The position numbers and the translations under genes are program-made. Under the pieces are notes generated by a model. It searched no databases. It saw nothing but the letters and a program-made list of their open reading frames with translations, and was not told the origin of the DNA. Shown here in pieces: positions 52,919 to 61,656 of a stretch of DNA of 64,000 bases. The stretch comes from Pseudomonas sp. LS44 (GTDB lineage Bacteria > Pseudomonadota > Gammaproteobacteria > Pseudomonadales > Pseudomonadaceae), in the NCBI RefSeq assembly GCF_024730785.1, contig NZ_CP102830.1, positions 3,348,001 through 3,412,000 on the forward strand. The letters are read 5' to 3'. Position 1 is the first letter of the stretch. Each line of letters starts with the position of its first letter.

Positions 52919-53656
52919 TCACAGCCAAGTCACATGCTGCTCCAGCGGAAAGCGCAGGCGCGGGTTGTAGATCGCCCGCTCGCCTTGCCGGCCGACCGCG
53001 AGAATCATGATCGGGATGGCCTGGCGCGGAATATCCAGCAGTTTGCGCAGGCGCACTTCGTCGAAGCCTTCCATCGGACAGCTGGTATAGCCGTGGCTCT
53101 GGAACGCCAACATCAGATTCGAAGCGGCCAGTGCCGTGGACTTCACCGCCCAGACGCGCATCTCCGCCTTGCTGTGCGGCTTGCGCATCAATGCCTTGCG
53201 CAGGCCGACCACCCGCACCAGCTGGCGCTTGAACAGGCCGAGCAAGCCGAACGGACCCTGGTTGTACTGGAACTGCGCCTTGCCGGAGTAAAACGCGCGG
53301 GTGATTGCCGGGATTTTCTCCTCCGGCCAGTACTTGAGGACATTGTCGCAAGCCTCGCGCCAGGTATCCGGGCGCGCCAGCACGGCGATCAGCAGCGGCG
53401 CCTTGGCGGCGTTCTGGCCCATGCACACCGGCACCAGCCGCTCGCGCAGCGCCGGATCGCGAATCACCTGAAAACTCCACGGCTGCAGATTGCAGGAGTT
53501 GGGCGCCAGCACGGCCATTTCCAGGCAATCGCGGATCACTTCGTCAGGCACCGGCTCAGCCGTGAAGCGGCGTACAGAGCGACGGCTTTCGATCAGCGCT
53601 CGCAGCGCGGTGGGCGAGGCATGGGTGACTGGATCATCGGTGCGAAAACTGGTCAT
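52919..53656 (-). CDS. Nitroreductase-family flavoprotein
   Basis: FMN-dependent oxidoreductase of 245 residues. Motifs: LIESRRSVRRFTAEPVPDEV (about 19-38) for FMN phosphate, MAVLAPNSCNLQPWSFQVIR (46-65), and a late PMEGFDEVRLRKLLDIP and PIMILAVGRQG. The middle part (about 110-165) is a longer insertion than in NfsB. Start at 53656 was preferred over one 27 bp upstream because AAGGAA is close to it. It lies near the old-yellow-enzyme gene, so a joint role in electrophile reduction is possible, but the repeat between them suggests separate transcripts. Confidence 0.85.
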   Translation of the reverse strand: MTSFRTDDPVTHASPTALRALIESRRSVRRFTAEPVPDEVIRDCLEMAVLAPNSCNLQPWSFQVIRDPALRERLVPVCMGQNAAKAPLLIAVLARPDTWREACDNVLKYWPEEKIPAITRAFYSGKAQFQYNQGPFGLLGLFKRQLVRVVGLRKALMRKPHSKAEMRVWAVKSTALAASNLMLAFQSHGYTSCPMEGFDEVRLRKLLDIPRQAIPIMILAVGRQGERAIYNPRLRFPLEQHVTWL

Positions 53657-53751
53657 GAGGGTTTTCCTTGAGCAAGACGTCAATTAAGCCGTCTGACAGC
53701 CACGATCAACAAGCCTTGGCAGGGAAAACAGCACGATTTGGCAGAAACAGC

Positions 53752-53916
53752 CTAGTGGCCTGTGCGGTTAATTGGTTATCTCAAGTTCGGATGACTGAGG
53801 CTCTGAGACAAGGCGCCGCGACGAGTCATAGCAGGGCTATGACGAGGAGCGGTAACGCAGTATCAGGATCTCAGGCGCCGAAATTGACTAACTGAATTAA
53901 CCAAACAGACCACTAG
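53752..53916. mobile_element. 165-bp MITE-like element bounded by CTAG
   Basis: Ends CTAGTGGCCTGTGCGGTTAA and TTAACCAAACAGACCACTAG are imperfect inverted repeats (about 19 of 22 pairs). CTAG on both sides may be a 4-bp target duplication of the YTAR type used by IS5-like transposases. No coding capacity. One end of the same family stands at 26582-26606. Confidence 0.75.
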
Positions 53917-53950
53917 CTCCGACCGGCATTGCGCCGGTCGGATTCCCTCA

Positions 53951-54028
53951 GAGCCTGTTTACGACCTCGCGAACTAGAGCCTGTTTTAACGCCGCAGGGC
54001 CGACGCACAGCAGATCGTAAACAGGTTC
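53951..54028. mobile_element. 78-bp inverted-repeat element
   Basis: Arms GAGCCTGTTTACGACC and GATCGTAAACAGGTTC pair with two mismatches; a second partial copy of the left end (GAGCCTGTTTTAACG) is inside at 53987. It ends exactly at the glutathione peroxidase stop codon. GAGCCTG-type ends are seen in some IS5-family groups (memory). Confidence 0.6.
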
Positions 54029-54511
54029 TTAGGCGAGGGCTTTCTCGATTGCCTGGATCAGGGCCGGATCTTCCGGCGTGGTGCGCGGCGAGAAGCGCGC
54101 CAGGACCCGGCCATCCTTGCCAACCAGGAATTTCTCGAAATTCCAGGTGATATCGCCGGGGAACTCCGCGCCCTCGCCCGCCAGCAGGCGGTACAGCGAA
54201 TGCCGGGCCGGACCATTAACCTCCAGCTTGCCGCTCAGCGGAAAGCTCACCCCGTAGTTGAGGCTGCAGAACTCGCGGATATCGTCTTCCGATCCCGGCT
54301 CCTGCCCAGCGAACTGGTTGCACGGCAAGCCCAGCACACTGAAACCTTGGTCGCGATACTGCTGATACAGGCTCTCAAGGCCCGCGTACTGCGGGGTCAT
54401 ACCGCACTTGGAGGCGACATTGACCACCAGCACTACCTGACCCTTGAAGGGCGCCAACGGCAGTTCCTGACCGTCCAGCGCGCGTAAATTGACGTCGTGA
54501 AAGGCACTCAT
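54029..54511 (-). CDS. Glutathione peroxidase-family (thiol peroxidase) protein
   Basis: Peroxide-reducing enzyme of 160 residues. Catalytic tetrad visible: Cys36 (VNVASKCGMTPQY), Gln70 (CNQFAGQEPGS), Trp123 and Asn124 (ITWNFEKFLV). Cysteine instead of selenocysteine and Cys64/Cys82 as resolving candidates suggest it uses thioredoxin more than glutathione, as BsaA/BtuE-like enzymes do. Length normal. A 78-bp inverted repeat touches its stop codon. Confidence 0.92.
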   Translation of the reverse strand: MSAFHDVNLRALDGQELPLAPFKGQVVLVVNVASKCGMTPQYAGLESLYQQYRDQGFSVLGLPCNQFAGQEPGSEDDIREFCSLNYGVSFPLSGKLEVNGPARHSLYRLLAGEGAEFPGDITWNFEKFLVGKDGRVLARFSPRTTPEDPALIQAIEKALA

Positions 54512-54531
54512 CTCAGACTCCCATAACTGAC

Positions 54532-54557
54532 AAAAAAGGCGCCCGCAGGCGCCTTTC
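54532..54557 (-). terminator. Terminator of slyD
   Basis: Arms AAAGGCGCC and GGCGCCTTT around CGCA, T6 run on the minus strand, 27 bp after the slyD stop. Confidence 0.85.
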
Positions 54558-54583
54558 CGGTGAAATTCAGCTTAGCAGCAGAA

Positions 54584-55069
54584 TCAATGGTGATGACCAC
54601 CTTCACCGTGCACATGACCGTGAGCGACTTCTTCTTCACTGGCGTCACGCACGTTGACGACCTTAACCTGGAAGGTCAGGCGCTGACCGGCCAGCGGGTG
54701 GTTGCCGTCGACAGTTACGTCGTCGCCATCGAGGTCGCGGATGGTCACGATCTGCATGCTGCCGTCCGGCGCCGAGGCATGGAACTGCATGCCGACTTCC
54801 AACTCGTCGACACCTTCGAACATGCTGCGGTTCAGGGTGCTGACCAGCTCAGCGCTGTACTCGCCGTAGGCTTCTTCCGGCTCGATGGTCACGTTCAGCT
54901 CGTCACCGGCTTGCTTGTCAACCAAGGCTTTTTCCAGGCCAACGATGATGTTGCCGGCACCGTGCAGATAGACCAACGGCGCGCCGCCTGCGGAGCTGTC
55001 GATCACCTCACCGGCGTCGTTGGTGAGGGTATAGTCGATGGAGACGGCCTTGTTGGCGGCGATCAGCAT
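54584..55069 (-). CDS. slyD: SlyD-type FKBP peptidyl-prolyl isomerase and metal-binding chaperone
   Basis: Protein of 161 residues. FKBP domain: VSIDYTLTNDAGEVIDSSAG (9-28), PLVYLHGAGNIIVGLEKALV (31-50), and the inserted IF chaperone domain (about 70-125, EEAYGEYSAELVSTLNRSMF). The histidine-rich C-terminus (HGHVHGEGGHHH) binds nickel or zinc as in SlyD, shorter than in E. coli. Start at 55069 gives [15 protein letters not shown], the family start. Confidence 0.93.
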   Translation of the reverse strand: MLIAANKAVSIDYTLTNDAGEVIDSSAGGAPLVYLHGAGNIIVGLEKALVDKQAGDELNVTIEPEEAYGEYSAELVSTLNRSMFEGVDELEVGMQFHASAPDGSMQIVTIRDLDGDDVTVDGNHPLAGQRLTFQVKVVNVRDASEEEVAHGHVHGEGGHHH

Positions 55070-55370
55070 GAGGGCGAAACCTTTGCGAAAGAATGTGGAA
55101 CGGGCAAGTTTAAACAAGCAAACCGATGAAAGCGACCCACACGCGGATAGACGGCCACCCACCGCCAGCCCGACAATCCTCGACTTTCGCCAGGACGAGG
55201 ACGGCCATTGGGTGGCTGTGCTGTCCTGCGGCCATACTCAACATCTGCGCCATCAACCACCGTGGCAATCGCGCGCCTGGGTGCTCGATCCCGCTTTGCG
55301 CGCCGCGCAGCTAGGCCAGCAGTTCGCGTGCGGCTGGTGCACTCAGGAAAGCGACACCGATAAGGAGTAA
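55068..55370 (+). CDS. DUF3565-domain protein, start uncertain
   Basis: Small zinc-finger-like protein. The C-terminal part is clear: [20 protein letters not shown] (with the first metal-binding C-x-H), [18 protein letters not shown] and FACGWC at the end with two more cysteines. The N-terminus is unusual: family members start a few residues before the DF-QDE motif, but here no ATG is near. The frame runs back to an ATG at 55068 that touches the divergent slyD start, or a GTG at 55095; an ATG at 55126 with MKAT start lies in another frame. A frameshift near 55130-55170 is possible. It ends 5 bp before ackA. Confidence 0.65.
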   Translation: MRAKPLRKNVERASLNKQTDESDPHADRRPPTASPTILDFRQDEDGHWVAVLSCGHTQHLRHQPPWQSRAWVLDPALRAAQLGQQFACGWCTQESDTDKE

Positions 55371-55375
55371 TAGCG

Positions 55376-56563
55376 ATGCCGGCACGGAACATCCTGGTGA
55401 TCAATTGCGGCAGCTCGTCGATCAAATTCGCCCTGGTCAATGAAGCGCACGGGCAATTCTCCCTGAGCGGTATCGCCGAGCGCCTGGGCCATCCGGAGGC
55501 CGTGTTGCGCTGGCAACGCGGCGGCGAGCAGGACAGCCTGATGATTCCCAGCGCCGATCACCGCGCAGCGCTCGCGCAATTGCTGCCGCTGGTGCAAAGC
55601 GCAGCCGGCGGTAAGCTGCATGGCATTGGCCATCGAGTGGTGCATGGCGGCGAACATTTCAGCAATGCACGCAAGATCGACACTCAGGTGCTCGAGGCGA
55701 TCCGCAGCACCGCGCCGCTGGCGCCGCTGCACAATCCGGCCAACCTGCTCGGCATCGAGGCGGCGCTCAAGCTCTATCCGGCCCTGCCGCATGTCGCGGT
55801 GTTCGATACCGCCTTCCATCAGAGCATGCCCGAACACGCCTACCGCTATGCCCTGCCCGATGCGCTGTACCGCCAGCACGGCGTGCGCCGCTACGGCTTC
55901 CATGGCACCAGCCATCGCTATGTCAGCCACCGTGCAGCGGACATGGCCGGCTTGTCGAGCGGCGACAGCAGCTGGTTATCGGCGCATCTGGGCAACGGCT
56001 GTTCGACCTGCGCCATCGTCAACGGCCAGAGCCGCGACACCAGCATGGGTCTGACCCCGCTGGAAGGCCTGGCGATGGGCACGCGCAGCGGCGATGTCGA
56101 CCCCAATCTGCACAGCCATCTAGCGCGCGCCCTGGGCTGGAACCTGGAGCAGATCGAACGCGTGCTCAATCAAGAAAGCGGCCTGCTCGGCCTGTCCGGC
56201 TTGTCCAACGACATGCGCAGCCTGGAACAGGCGCGCGAGCAAGGCCACGCCGGCGCCACCCTGGCCATCGAGGTGTTCTGCTATCGCCTGGCCAAATCCC
56301 TGGCCGCGATGAGCTGCGCGCTACCGCAGTTGGATGGGCTGATCTTTACCGGCGGGATCGGTGAGAATTCGCCGCTGATCCGCAGCAAGACCGTGGCGCA
56401 TCTCAAGCTGCTCGGCCTCGCGCTGGACAAGGAAGCCAACGCCCGCTGCATCCGCGGAGTCGCCGGGGCGATCCAGAGCTACGGGCATCCGCGCGTGTTG
56501 GTGGTGCCGACCAACGAGGAACGGCAGATCGCCCTGGATACCCTGACGCTACTGGATAGCTGA
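55376..56563 (+). CDS. ackA: Acetate kinase
   Basis: Converts acetyl phosphate plus ADP to acetate plus ATP; 395 residues, normal length. Family motifs: [14 protein letters not shown] (7-20), the [11 protein letters not shown] block near residue 84, [20 protein letters not shown] near 142-161, [15 protein letters not shown] near 173-187 with the catalytic arginine/histidine pair, SAHLGNGCS and [21 protein letters not shown] before the ATG. Followed by pta after 91 bp, so the two probably form one operon for acetate overflow and acetyl-phosphate supply. Confidence 0.94.
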   Translation: MPARNILVINCGSSSIKFALVNEAHGQFSLSGIAERLGHPEAVLRWQRGGEQDSLMIPSADHRAALAQLLPLVQSAAGGKLHGIGHRVVHGGEHFSNARKIDTQVLEAIRSTAPLAPLHNPANLLGIEAALKLYPALPHVAVFDTAFHQSMPEHAYRYALPDALYRQHGVRRYGFHGTSHRYVSHRAADMAGLSSGDSSWLSAHLGNGCSTCAIVNGQSRDTSMGLTPLEGLAMGTRSGDVDPNLHSHLARALGWNLEQIERVLNQESGLLGLSGLSNDMRSLEQAREQGHAGATLAIEVFCYRLAKSLAAMSCALPQLDGLIFTGGIGENSPLIRSKTVAHLKLLGLALDKEANARCIRGVAGAIQSYGHPRVLVVPTNEERQIALDTLTLLDS

Positions 56564-56568
56564 TTTTT

Positions 56569-56606
56569 GTAGGTTGGGCTGAGGCGCGCAGCACCGATGC
56601 CCAACA
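56569..56606. repeat. Left arm of the GTAGGTTGG repeat between ackA and pta
   Basis: GTAGGTTGGGCTGAGGCGCG followed by CAGCACCGATGCCCAACAC; related to 28534-28601 and 14325-14357. Confidence 0.55.
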
Positions 56607-56654
56607 CCCGGACGGCGATGGCAAATCGCGCCGCCTGACACGATTGGAGACCTC

Positions 56655-58748
56655 ATGCAGACATTCTTCCTCGCCCCCACCGGTTTCGGCGTCGGCCTCA
56701 CCTCCACCAGCCTCGGTCTGGTCGGCGCTCTGGAGCGGGACGGGCTAAAGGTTGGCTTTTTCAAGCCGATTGCCCAGCCGCATGCCGGCGACCTCGGCCC
56801 GGAGCGCTCCAGCGAACTGATCGCCCGCACCCATGGCTTGACGTCGCCCAAGTCCCTGGCGCTCACCCAGGTCGAACGCATGCTCGGCGACGGCCAGCTC
56901 GACGAGCTGCTCGAGGAGATCATCAGCCTCTATCAGCAAGCCGCCGCGGATAAAGATGTGGTGATCGTCGAGGGCATGGTACCGACCCGCCATGCCAGCT
57001 ATGCCGCGCGGGTCAACTTCCACCTGGCCAAGAGCCTGGATGCCGAGGTGATTCTGGTCTCGGCGCCGGAAGACGAACCGCTGAATGAGTTGGCCGACCG
57101 CATCGAGATCCAGGCGCAACTGTTCGGCGGCCCGCAAGACCCCAAAGTACTCGGCGTGATCGTCAATAAAGTCCGCACCAGTGACAGCATCGAGGCGTTC
57201 GCCGAGCGCCTGCGCGAACTCTCGCCGCTGCTCAGAACCGAGGCCTTCCGCCTATTGGGCTGCATTCCGTGGCAGGCCGAACTGAACGCCCCGCGCACCC
57301 GCGACATCGCCGACTTGCTCGGCGCGCGGGTGCTGAATGCCGGCGACTACGAGCAGCGGCGCATGCTCAGCATCGTGTTGTGCGCCCGTGCGGTGGCCAA
57401 TACCGTGCAACTGCTCAAGCCCGGCGTATTGGTGGTCACGCCGGGCGATCGCGACGACATCATCCTCGCCGCCAGCCTGGCCGCCATGAACGGCGTACCG
57501 CTGGCCGGATTGCTGCTGTGCAGCGACTTCCAGCCTGATCCACGGATCATGGAGCTGTGCCGCGGCGCGTTGCACAGCGGCCTGCCGGTGCTGACGGTGG
57601 GCACCGGCTCGTATGACACGGCGACCAACCTGAATCGCCTGAACAAGGAGATCCCGGTGGACGATCGCGAGCGCGCCGAGCGCGTCGCCGACTTCGTCGC
57701 CGGGCACATCGACCACGACTGGCTGCGCGCCCGCTGCGGCGAACCCCGCGAACTGCGCATGTCGCCGCCGGCGTTCCGCTACCAACTGGTCAAGCGCGCA
57801 CAGGCGGCGAACAAACGCATCGTCCTGCCCGAAGGCAGCGAGCCGCGCACCGTGCAGGCCGCTGCGATCTGTCAGGCGCGCGGCATCGCCCGCTGCGTGC
57901 TGCTGGCCAAGCCGGACGAGGTGCGCGCCGTGGCGAGCGCGCACGGCATCGAGTTGCCGGCCGGCCTGGAGATTCTCGATCCCGATCTGATCCGCGAGCG
58001 CTACGTCGCGCCGATGGTCGAGCTGCGCAAGGGCAAGGGCCTGAACGCGCCGATGGCCGCCGCGCAACTCGACGACACGGTGATGCTCGGCACCATGATG
58101 CTGGCGCTGGACGAGGTCGACGGGCTGGTCAGCGGCGCCATCCACACCACCGCCAATACCATTCGCCCGGCACTGCAGCTGATCAAGACCGCGCCCGGCT
58201 ACCAGTTGGTGTCCTCGGTGTTCTTCATGCTCCTGCCCGACCAGGTGGTGGTGTACGGCGACTGCGCGGTAAACCCCGACCCGACGGCCGCCGAGTTGGC
58301 GGAAATTGCCCTGCAGAGCGCCGATTCGGCCAGTGCCTTCGGCATCGAGCCACGGGTGGCGATGCTCAGCTATTCCACCGGCGATTCGGGCAGCGGTGCG
58401 GAAGTCGACAAGGTGCGCGAGGCCACCCGTTTGGCCCGGGACGCGCGCCCGCAATTGCTGCTCGACGGGCCGCTGCAATACGACGCCGCGGCGATCGCCA
58501 GCGTCGGCCGACAAAAGGCACCGGACAGCCCGGTGGCCGGCCGCGCCACGGTGTTCGTGTTTCCCGATCTGAATACCGGCAATACTACCTACAAGGCGGT
58601 GCAGCGCAGCGCCAACTGCATCAGCGTCGGGCCGATGCTGCAGGGCTTGCGCAAGCCGGTAAATGACCTGTCACGCGGCGCACTGGTCGACGACATCGTC
58701 TACACCATCGCCCTCACGGCGATCCAGGCGGCGAGCAAAATCGTGTAG
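56655..58748 (+). CDS. pta: Phosphate acetyltransferase, long form
   Basis: Interconverts acetyl-CoA and acetyl phosphate; 697 residues, the long proteobacterial form. N-terminal P-loop-like domain (FFLAPTGFGVGLTSTSLGLV, 4-23), a central DRTGG domain (about 215-330), and the catalytic phosphotransacetylase domain from about 370 (RIVLPEGSEPRTVQAAAICQ, DDTVMLGTMMLALDEVDGLV, PDLNTGNTTYKAVQRSANCI and SVGPMLQGLRKPVNDLSRGA). GGAG seven bases before the ATG. The TAG stop lies inside a palindromic repeat. Forms the Pta-AckA pathway with the gene upstream. Confidence 0.94.
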   Translation: MQTFFLAPTGFGVGLTSTSLGLVGALERDGLKVGFFKPIAQPHAGDLGPERSSELIARTHGLTSPKSLALTQVERMLGDGQLDELLEEIISLYQQAAADKDVVIVEGMVPTRHASYAARVNFHLAKSLDAEVILVSAPEDEPLNELADRIEIQAQLFGGPQDPKVLGVIVNKVRTSDSIEAFAERLRELSPLLRTEAFRLLGCIPWQAELNAPRTRDIADLLGARVLNAGDYEQRRMLSIVLCARAVANTVQLLKPGVLVVTPGDRDDIILAASLAAMNGVPLAGLLLCSDFQPDPRIMELCRGALHSGLPVLTVGTGSYDTATNLNRLNKEIPVDDRERAERVADFVAGHIDHDWLRARCGEPRELRMSPPAFRYQLVKRAQAANKRIVLPEGSEPRTVQAAAICQARGIARCVLLAKPDEVRAVASAHGIELPAGLEILDPDLIRERYVAPMVELRKGKGLNAPMAAAQLDDTVMLGTMMLALDEVDGLVSGAIHTTANTIRPALQLIKTAPGYQLVSSVFFMLLPDQVVVYGDCAVNPDPTAAELAEIALQSADSASAFGIEPRVAMLSYSTGDSGSGAEVDKVREATRLARDARPQLLLDGPLQYDAAAIASVGRQKAPDSPVAGRATVFVFPDLNTGNTTYKAVQRSANCISVGPMLQGLRKPVNDLSRGALVDDIVYTIALTAIQAASKIV

Positions 58749-58803
58749 GCGCGAATTCATTCGCGATACGGCCAAAACCGATCGCGGATGAATCCGCTCC
58801 TAC
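58745..58803. repeat. GTAGGAGCG-family repeat overlapping the pta stop codon
   Basis: GTAGGCGCGAATTCATTCGC at the left and GCGGATGAATCCGCTCCTAC at the right. The TAG within its first GTAG is the pta stop (58746-58748). Confidence 0.8.
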
Positions 58804-58811
58804 ACTACTTA

Positions 58812-59026
58812 GCAGGCCGTTGAAAAATGTAGGCGAGGCAGCCGAGACAAGGCGCAACGCAGCGAAGCGGAGTAACAGCCGAAGGCTGCCCGCAGGGTGA
58901 GCGTAGCGAGTCAAGCGGCCGAAAAAGCGCAGTTTACGTGTTGTAAATGAGCATTTTGACTGGGCTCGCACGCGAGGCCGTTTTTAACGCCGTATCGGCA
59001 ACGTAGGTAATTTTTCAACGGCCTGC
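58812..59026. mobile_element. 215-bp MITE-like element with 17-bp perfect terminal repeats
   Basis: GCAGGCCGTTGAAAAAT at the left is repeated inverted as ATTTTTCAACGGCCTGC at the right. No coding capacity; the middle has AAGGCGCAACGCAGCGAAGC. No target duplication longer than one or two bases is evident. The remaining 59027-59174 has no gene. Confidence 0.78.
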
Positions 59027-59174
59027 TTGGGAACATACCGGCGGGCAGGCTTGCAGTTCAGGGCCCAAGCGTTAACTATTGCGCCCGAAAAATAATCCAG
59101 GCCAGGGATTGCGGCCATTCCACCGACACCTGAGGCGCCCGGCGCGCCCCTAAAATTCGAGGCTTGAGTCTCTC

Positions 59175-60083
59175 ATGCTGAGCTTTCTGCCTGCCCCGCT
59201 GCGCGGCATCCTGGCTGCCATACTGCTGTTCGCCAACACCCTGTTTTGGTGCTGGTTCCTGTTTCTGATCGCCCTGGTCAAGCTCTGCGTGCCGGTCCCA
59301 TCGATGCGCAAGGCGTGCAACCAGCTGTCCAACTGGGTGGCCGAGGCGTGGATCGCCGGCAACAGCGGCTGGATGTGGTTGACCCAGAAAACCGCCTGGA
59401 ACCTCAATGGTCGCGAACAGCTGAAGTACGACGGCTGGTATCTGGTCACCAGCAACCATCAGAGCTGGGTGGACATCGTCGTCCTGCAGCACACGCTGAA
59501 CAAGCGCATGCCATTCTTCAAGTTCTTCCTCAAGCAGGAGCTGATCTGGGTGCCGATCATTGGCCTGTGCTGGTGGGCCTTGGATTTCCCGTTCATGAAG
59601 CGCTACAGCAAGGCCTACCTGGCCAAGCATCCGGAAAAACAGGGCGAAGACACCCTCACCACCCGCCGCGCCTGCGAGAAATTCCGCCACGTGCCGGTGG
59701 CGATCTTCAACTTCCTCGAAGGCACTCGCTTCACCCAGGCCAAACATGACGAGCAGGGCTCGCCGTTCCGTTACCTGCTCAAGCCCAAGGCCGGCGGCAT
59801 CGGTTTCGTCCTCGACGCCATGGGTCAGCAGCTCAAATCGCTGGTCAACATCACCATCCACTATCCCGACGGCAACCCGAGCTTCTGGGACTTCCTGTGC
59901 GGCAACGTGCGGCAGATCGTGGTGCGCTATCACCGCCAGGACATTCCTGCGGAATTCCTCGGCCGGGATTACAACAGCGACGCGGCCCATCGCCTGGCCT
60001 TCCAGCAGTGGGTCAACCAACTGTGGGAAACCAAGGATCATGAGCTCGAACGCCTGCACCGCGAGTTTCCACCACAAGCCTGA
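59175..60083 (+). CDS. PlsC-like acyltransferase (YihG type)
   Basis: Inner-membrane 1-acyl-glycerol-3-phosphate acyltransferase-family protein of 302 residues. One or two N-terminal helices (about 8-38), catalytic NHQSWVD (94-100), the second motif around FFLKQELIWVPIIGL and the third FLEGTRFTQ near residue 180, then LLKPKAGGIGFVLDAMG. This set is that of YihG/LpxL-unrelated PlsC paralogues, which modify membrane phospholipids with polyunsaturated or particular acyl chains. It may be a second lysophosphatidate acyltransferase. Terminator follows. Confidence 0.87.
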   Translation: MLSFLPAPLRGILAAILLFANTLFWCWFLFLIALVKLCVPVPSMRKACNQLSNWVAEAWIAGNSGWMWLTQKTAWNLNGREQLKYDGWYLVTSNHQSWVDIVVLQHTLNKRMPFFKFFLKQELIWVPIIGLCWWALDFPFMKRYSKAYLAKHPEKQGEDTLTTRRACEKFRHVPVAIFNFLEGTRFTQAKHDEQGSPFRYLLKPKAGGIGFVLDAMGQQLKSLVNITIHYPDGNPSFWDFLCGNVRQIVVRYHRQDIPAEFLGRDYNSDAAHRLAFQQWVNQLWETKDHELERLHREFPPQA

Positions 60084-60108
60084 ACCCACGGGGATTTATC
60101 CAGACCAC

Positions 60109-60139
60109 AAAAAAAGCCCGCCAATTGGCGGGCTTTTTC
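60109..60139. terminator. Bidirectional terminator
   Basis: Arms AAAAAGCCCGCC and GGCGGGCTTTTT around AATT, between the convergent acyltransferase and OmpA-like genes; runs of A and T on both sides. Confidence 0.88.
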
Positions 60140-60152
60140 ATGGGCGGTGCAC

Positions 60153-60839
60153 TTACTGGGCGGGAGCGCCCTGGGCGCCTGGCAGCGGTCGCAGGGTCAC
60201 TTCGACACGGCGATTCTGCGCGCGACCATCAGCCGTACCGTTGCTGGCCACCGGCTGGTCCGGACCCATGCCGCGAGTGCTGACCCGGCTGGCATCGACG
60301 CCCTGCGCGGTCAGATAACCGGCGACGCTCTGCGCGCGGCGCTGCGATAGGTCCATGTTATGCGCATGGCTGCCGGTGCTGTCGGTGTGACCAACCACTT
60401 CGATGCTGTTCTGGTTGTACTGCTTGAACGAGTTGGCCAGGTTGTTCAGCGGGCTGTAGAAGCTGCTGGCGATGTTCGCCGAGTCGGTGGCGAAAGTAAT
60501 GTTGCCCGGCATGATCAGCTGGATGGTGTCGCCCTGGCGCTGCACTTCCACGCCGGTGCCTTCCATGCTACGGCGCAGCTCGGCTTCCTGCTTGTCGGCG
60601 TAGTAGCCGTAACCGGCACCGGCGGCACCCGCGACGGCAGCGCCGATCAACGCGCCCTTGCCACGGTTGTCATGGTTGATCGCCGCACCCGCGACCGCAC
60701 CGACCAGTGCGCCGAGGCCACCGTACGTGGCGGTTTTGTTGGAGCTGGGCGGCTGATTGTCATACGGATTCTGCGAGGCGCAGCCACCCAACAAGGCGAC
60801 GGAGGCGGCGACAACGATCAGACGACGCGAAACGAACAT
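60153..60839 (-). CDS. OmpA-family lipoprotein with glycine zipper (YiaD-like)
   Basis: Outer-membrane lipoprotein of 228 residues. Signal peptide with lipobox LLGGC (acylated Cys at 18), then a glycine-zipper region (GGLGALVGAVAGAAINHDNR and KGALIGAAVAGAAGAGYGYY, about 37-78), and the OmpA peptidoglycan-binding domain with ITFATDSANI, VVGHTDSTGS and LSQRRAQSVAGYL. Start at 60839 has AGGAG upstream and gives a correct lipobox distance. It links the outer membrane to peptidoglycan. Confidence 0.9.
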   Translation of the reverse strand: MFVSRRLIVVAASVALLGGCASQNPYDNQPPSSNKTATYGGLGALVGAVAGAAINHDNRGKGALIGAAVAGAAGAGYGYYADKQEAELRRSMEGTGVEVQRQGDTIQLIMPGNITFATDSANIASSFYSPLNNLANSFKQYNQNSIEVVGHTDSTGSHAHNMDLSQRRAQSVAGYLTAQGVDASRVSTRGMGPDQPVASNGTADGRAQNRRVEVTLRPLPGAQGAPAQ

Positions 60840-60938
60840 GAACTGTACTCCTGGGTGTGGACAGCCTCTCGGGGCTGCCGCGATTTGAACGTTTTTCAAT
60901 CGGAAAATTCCCTGCCCGAAACGAATCGGAGCAGGCGG

Positions 60939-61577
60939 TCAGGCACGGATAAACGGGTTCTCGCGCATCTCATCGCCCAAGCGCGTGTCTGGGCCGTGGC
61001 CGGTCACCACGGTCGCGTCCTCGTCGAGGCTGTACAGGCGCTGCTTGATCGACTTCTCGATGGCCGCGTAGTCGCCGCCCCATAAATCGGTACGACCGAT
61101 ACCGCGCTTGAACAAGGTATCGCCGGCGATCAACAGCTTGGCCTCGGGAAACCAGAAACTCATCGAGCCCGGCGTATGCCCCGGCGTATGCAGGGCCACG
61201 CCGCAACCGCAGGCCAGCTCCTCGTCATCGCTAAGCCACTGGTCCGGCGCCGGCACCGGCGTATATGGCACACCGAAGCGATTGCACTGCATTTCCAGGT
61301 TGTCCCACAGGAACTGGTCACCTTGATGCAGGTGCAAGGTCGCGCCGGTTTTCTCTTTCATCTGCCCGGAGGCGAGAAAATGGTCGAGGTGCGCATGGGT
61401 GTGAATGATGCTGACCACCTTCAGCCCGTGGGCTTCCAGGCGCGCCATGATCAGCTCTGGATTGCCACCTGGATCGACCACGATGGCCTTCTTACTGACA
61501 GGATCGCCGATGATCGTGCAGTTGCACTGCAACGGGCCGACGGGAAAGGTTTCGCGGATCAGGCTGGGCTGGCTCAT
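60939..61577 (-). CDS. Metallo-beta-lactamase-fold hydrolase (glyoxalase II-like)
   Basis: Zinc hydrolase of 212 residues. Motif THAHLDH at 60-66 gives the first metal ligands, then LHTPGHTPGSMSFW and AGDTLFKRGIGRTD with a conserved aspartate, and the late VTGHGPDT. This is the YcbL-like short form of glyoxalase II; substrate probably S-lactoylglutathione or another thioester, not shown. Start at 61577 after GGAG; an upstream in-frame ATG has no support. Confidence 0.88.
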   Translation of the reverse strand: MSQPSLIRETFPVGPLQCNCTIIGDPVSKKAIVVDPGGNPELIMARLEAHGLKVVSIIHTHAHLDHFLASGQMKEKTGATLHLHQGDQFLWDNLEMQCNRFGVPYTPVPAPDQWLSDDEELACGCGVALHTPGHTPGSMSFWFPEAKLLIAGDTLFKRGIGRTDLWGGDYAAIEKSIKQRLYSLDEDATVVTGHGPDTRLGDEMRENPFIRA

Positions 61578-61656
61578 GGGGACTCCGTAGATCACGACCA
61601 GATCGTCAGCAGCCGCATCGCAAGGATGATTGGCTGCCTGCACTTAATCTGGTCGG

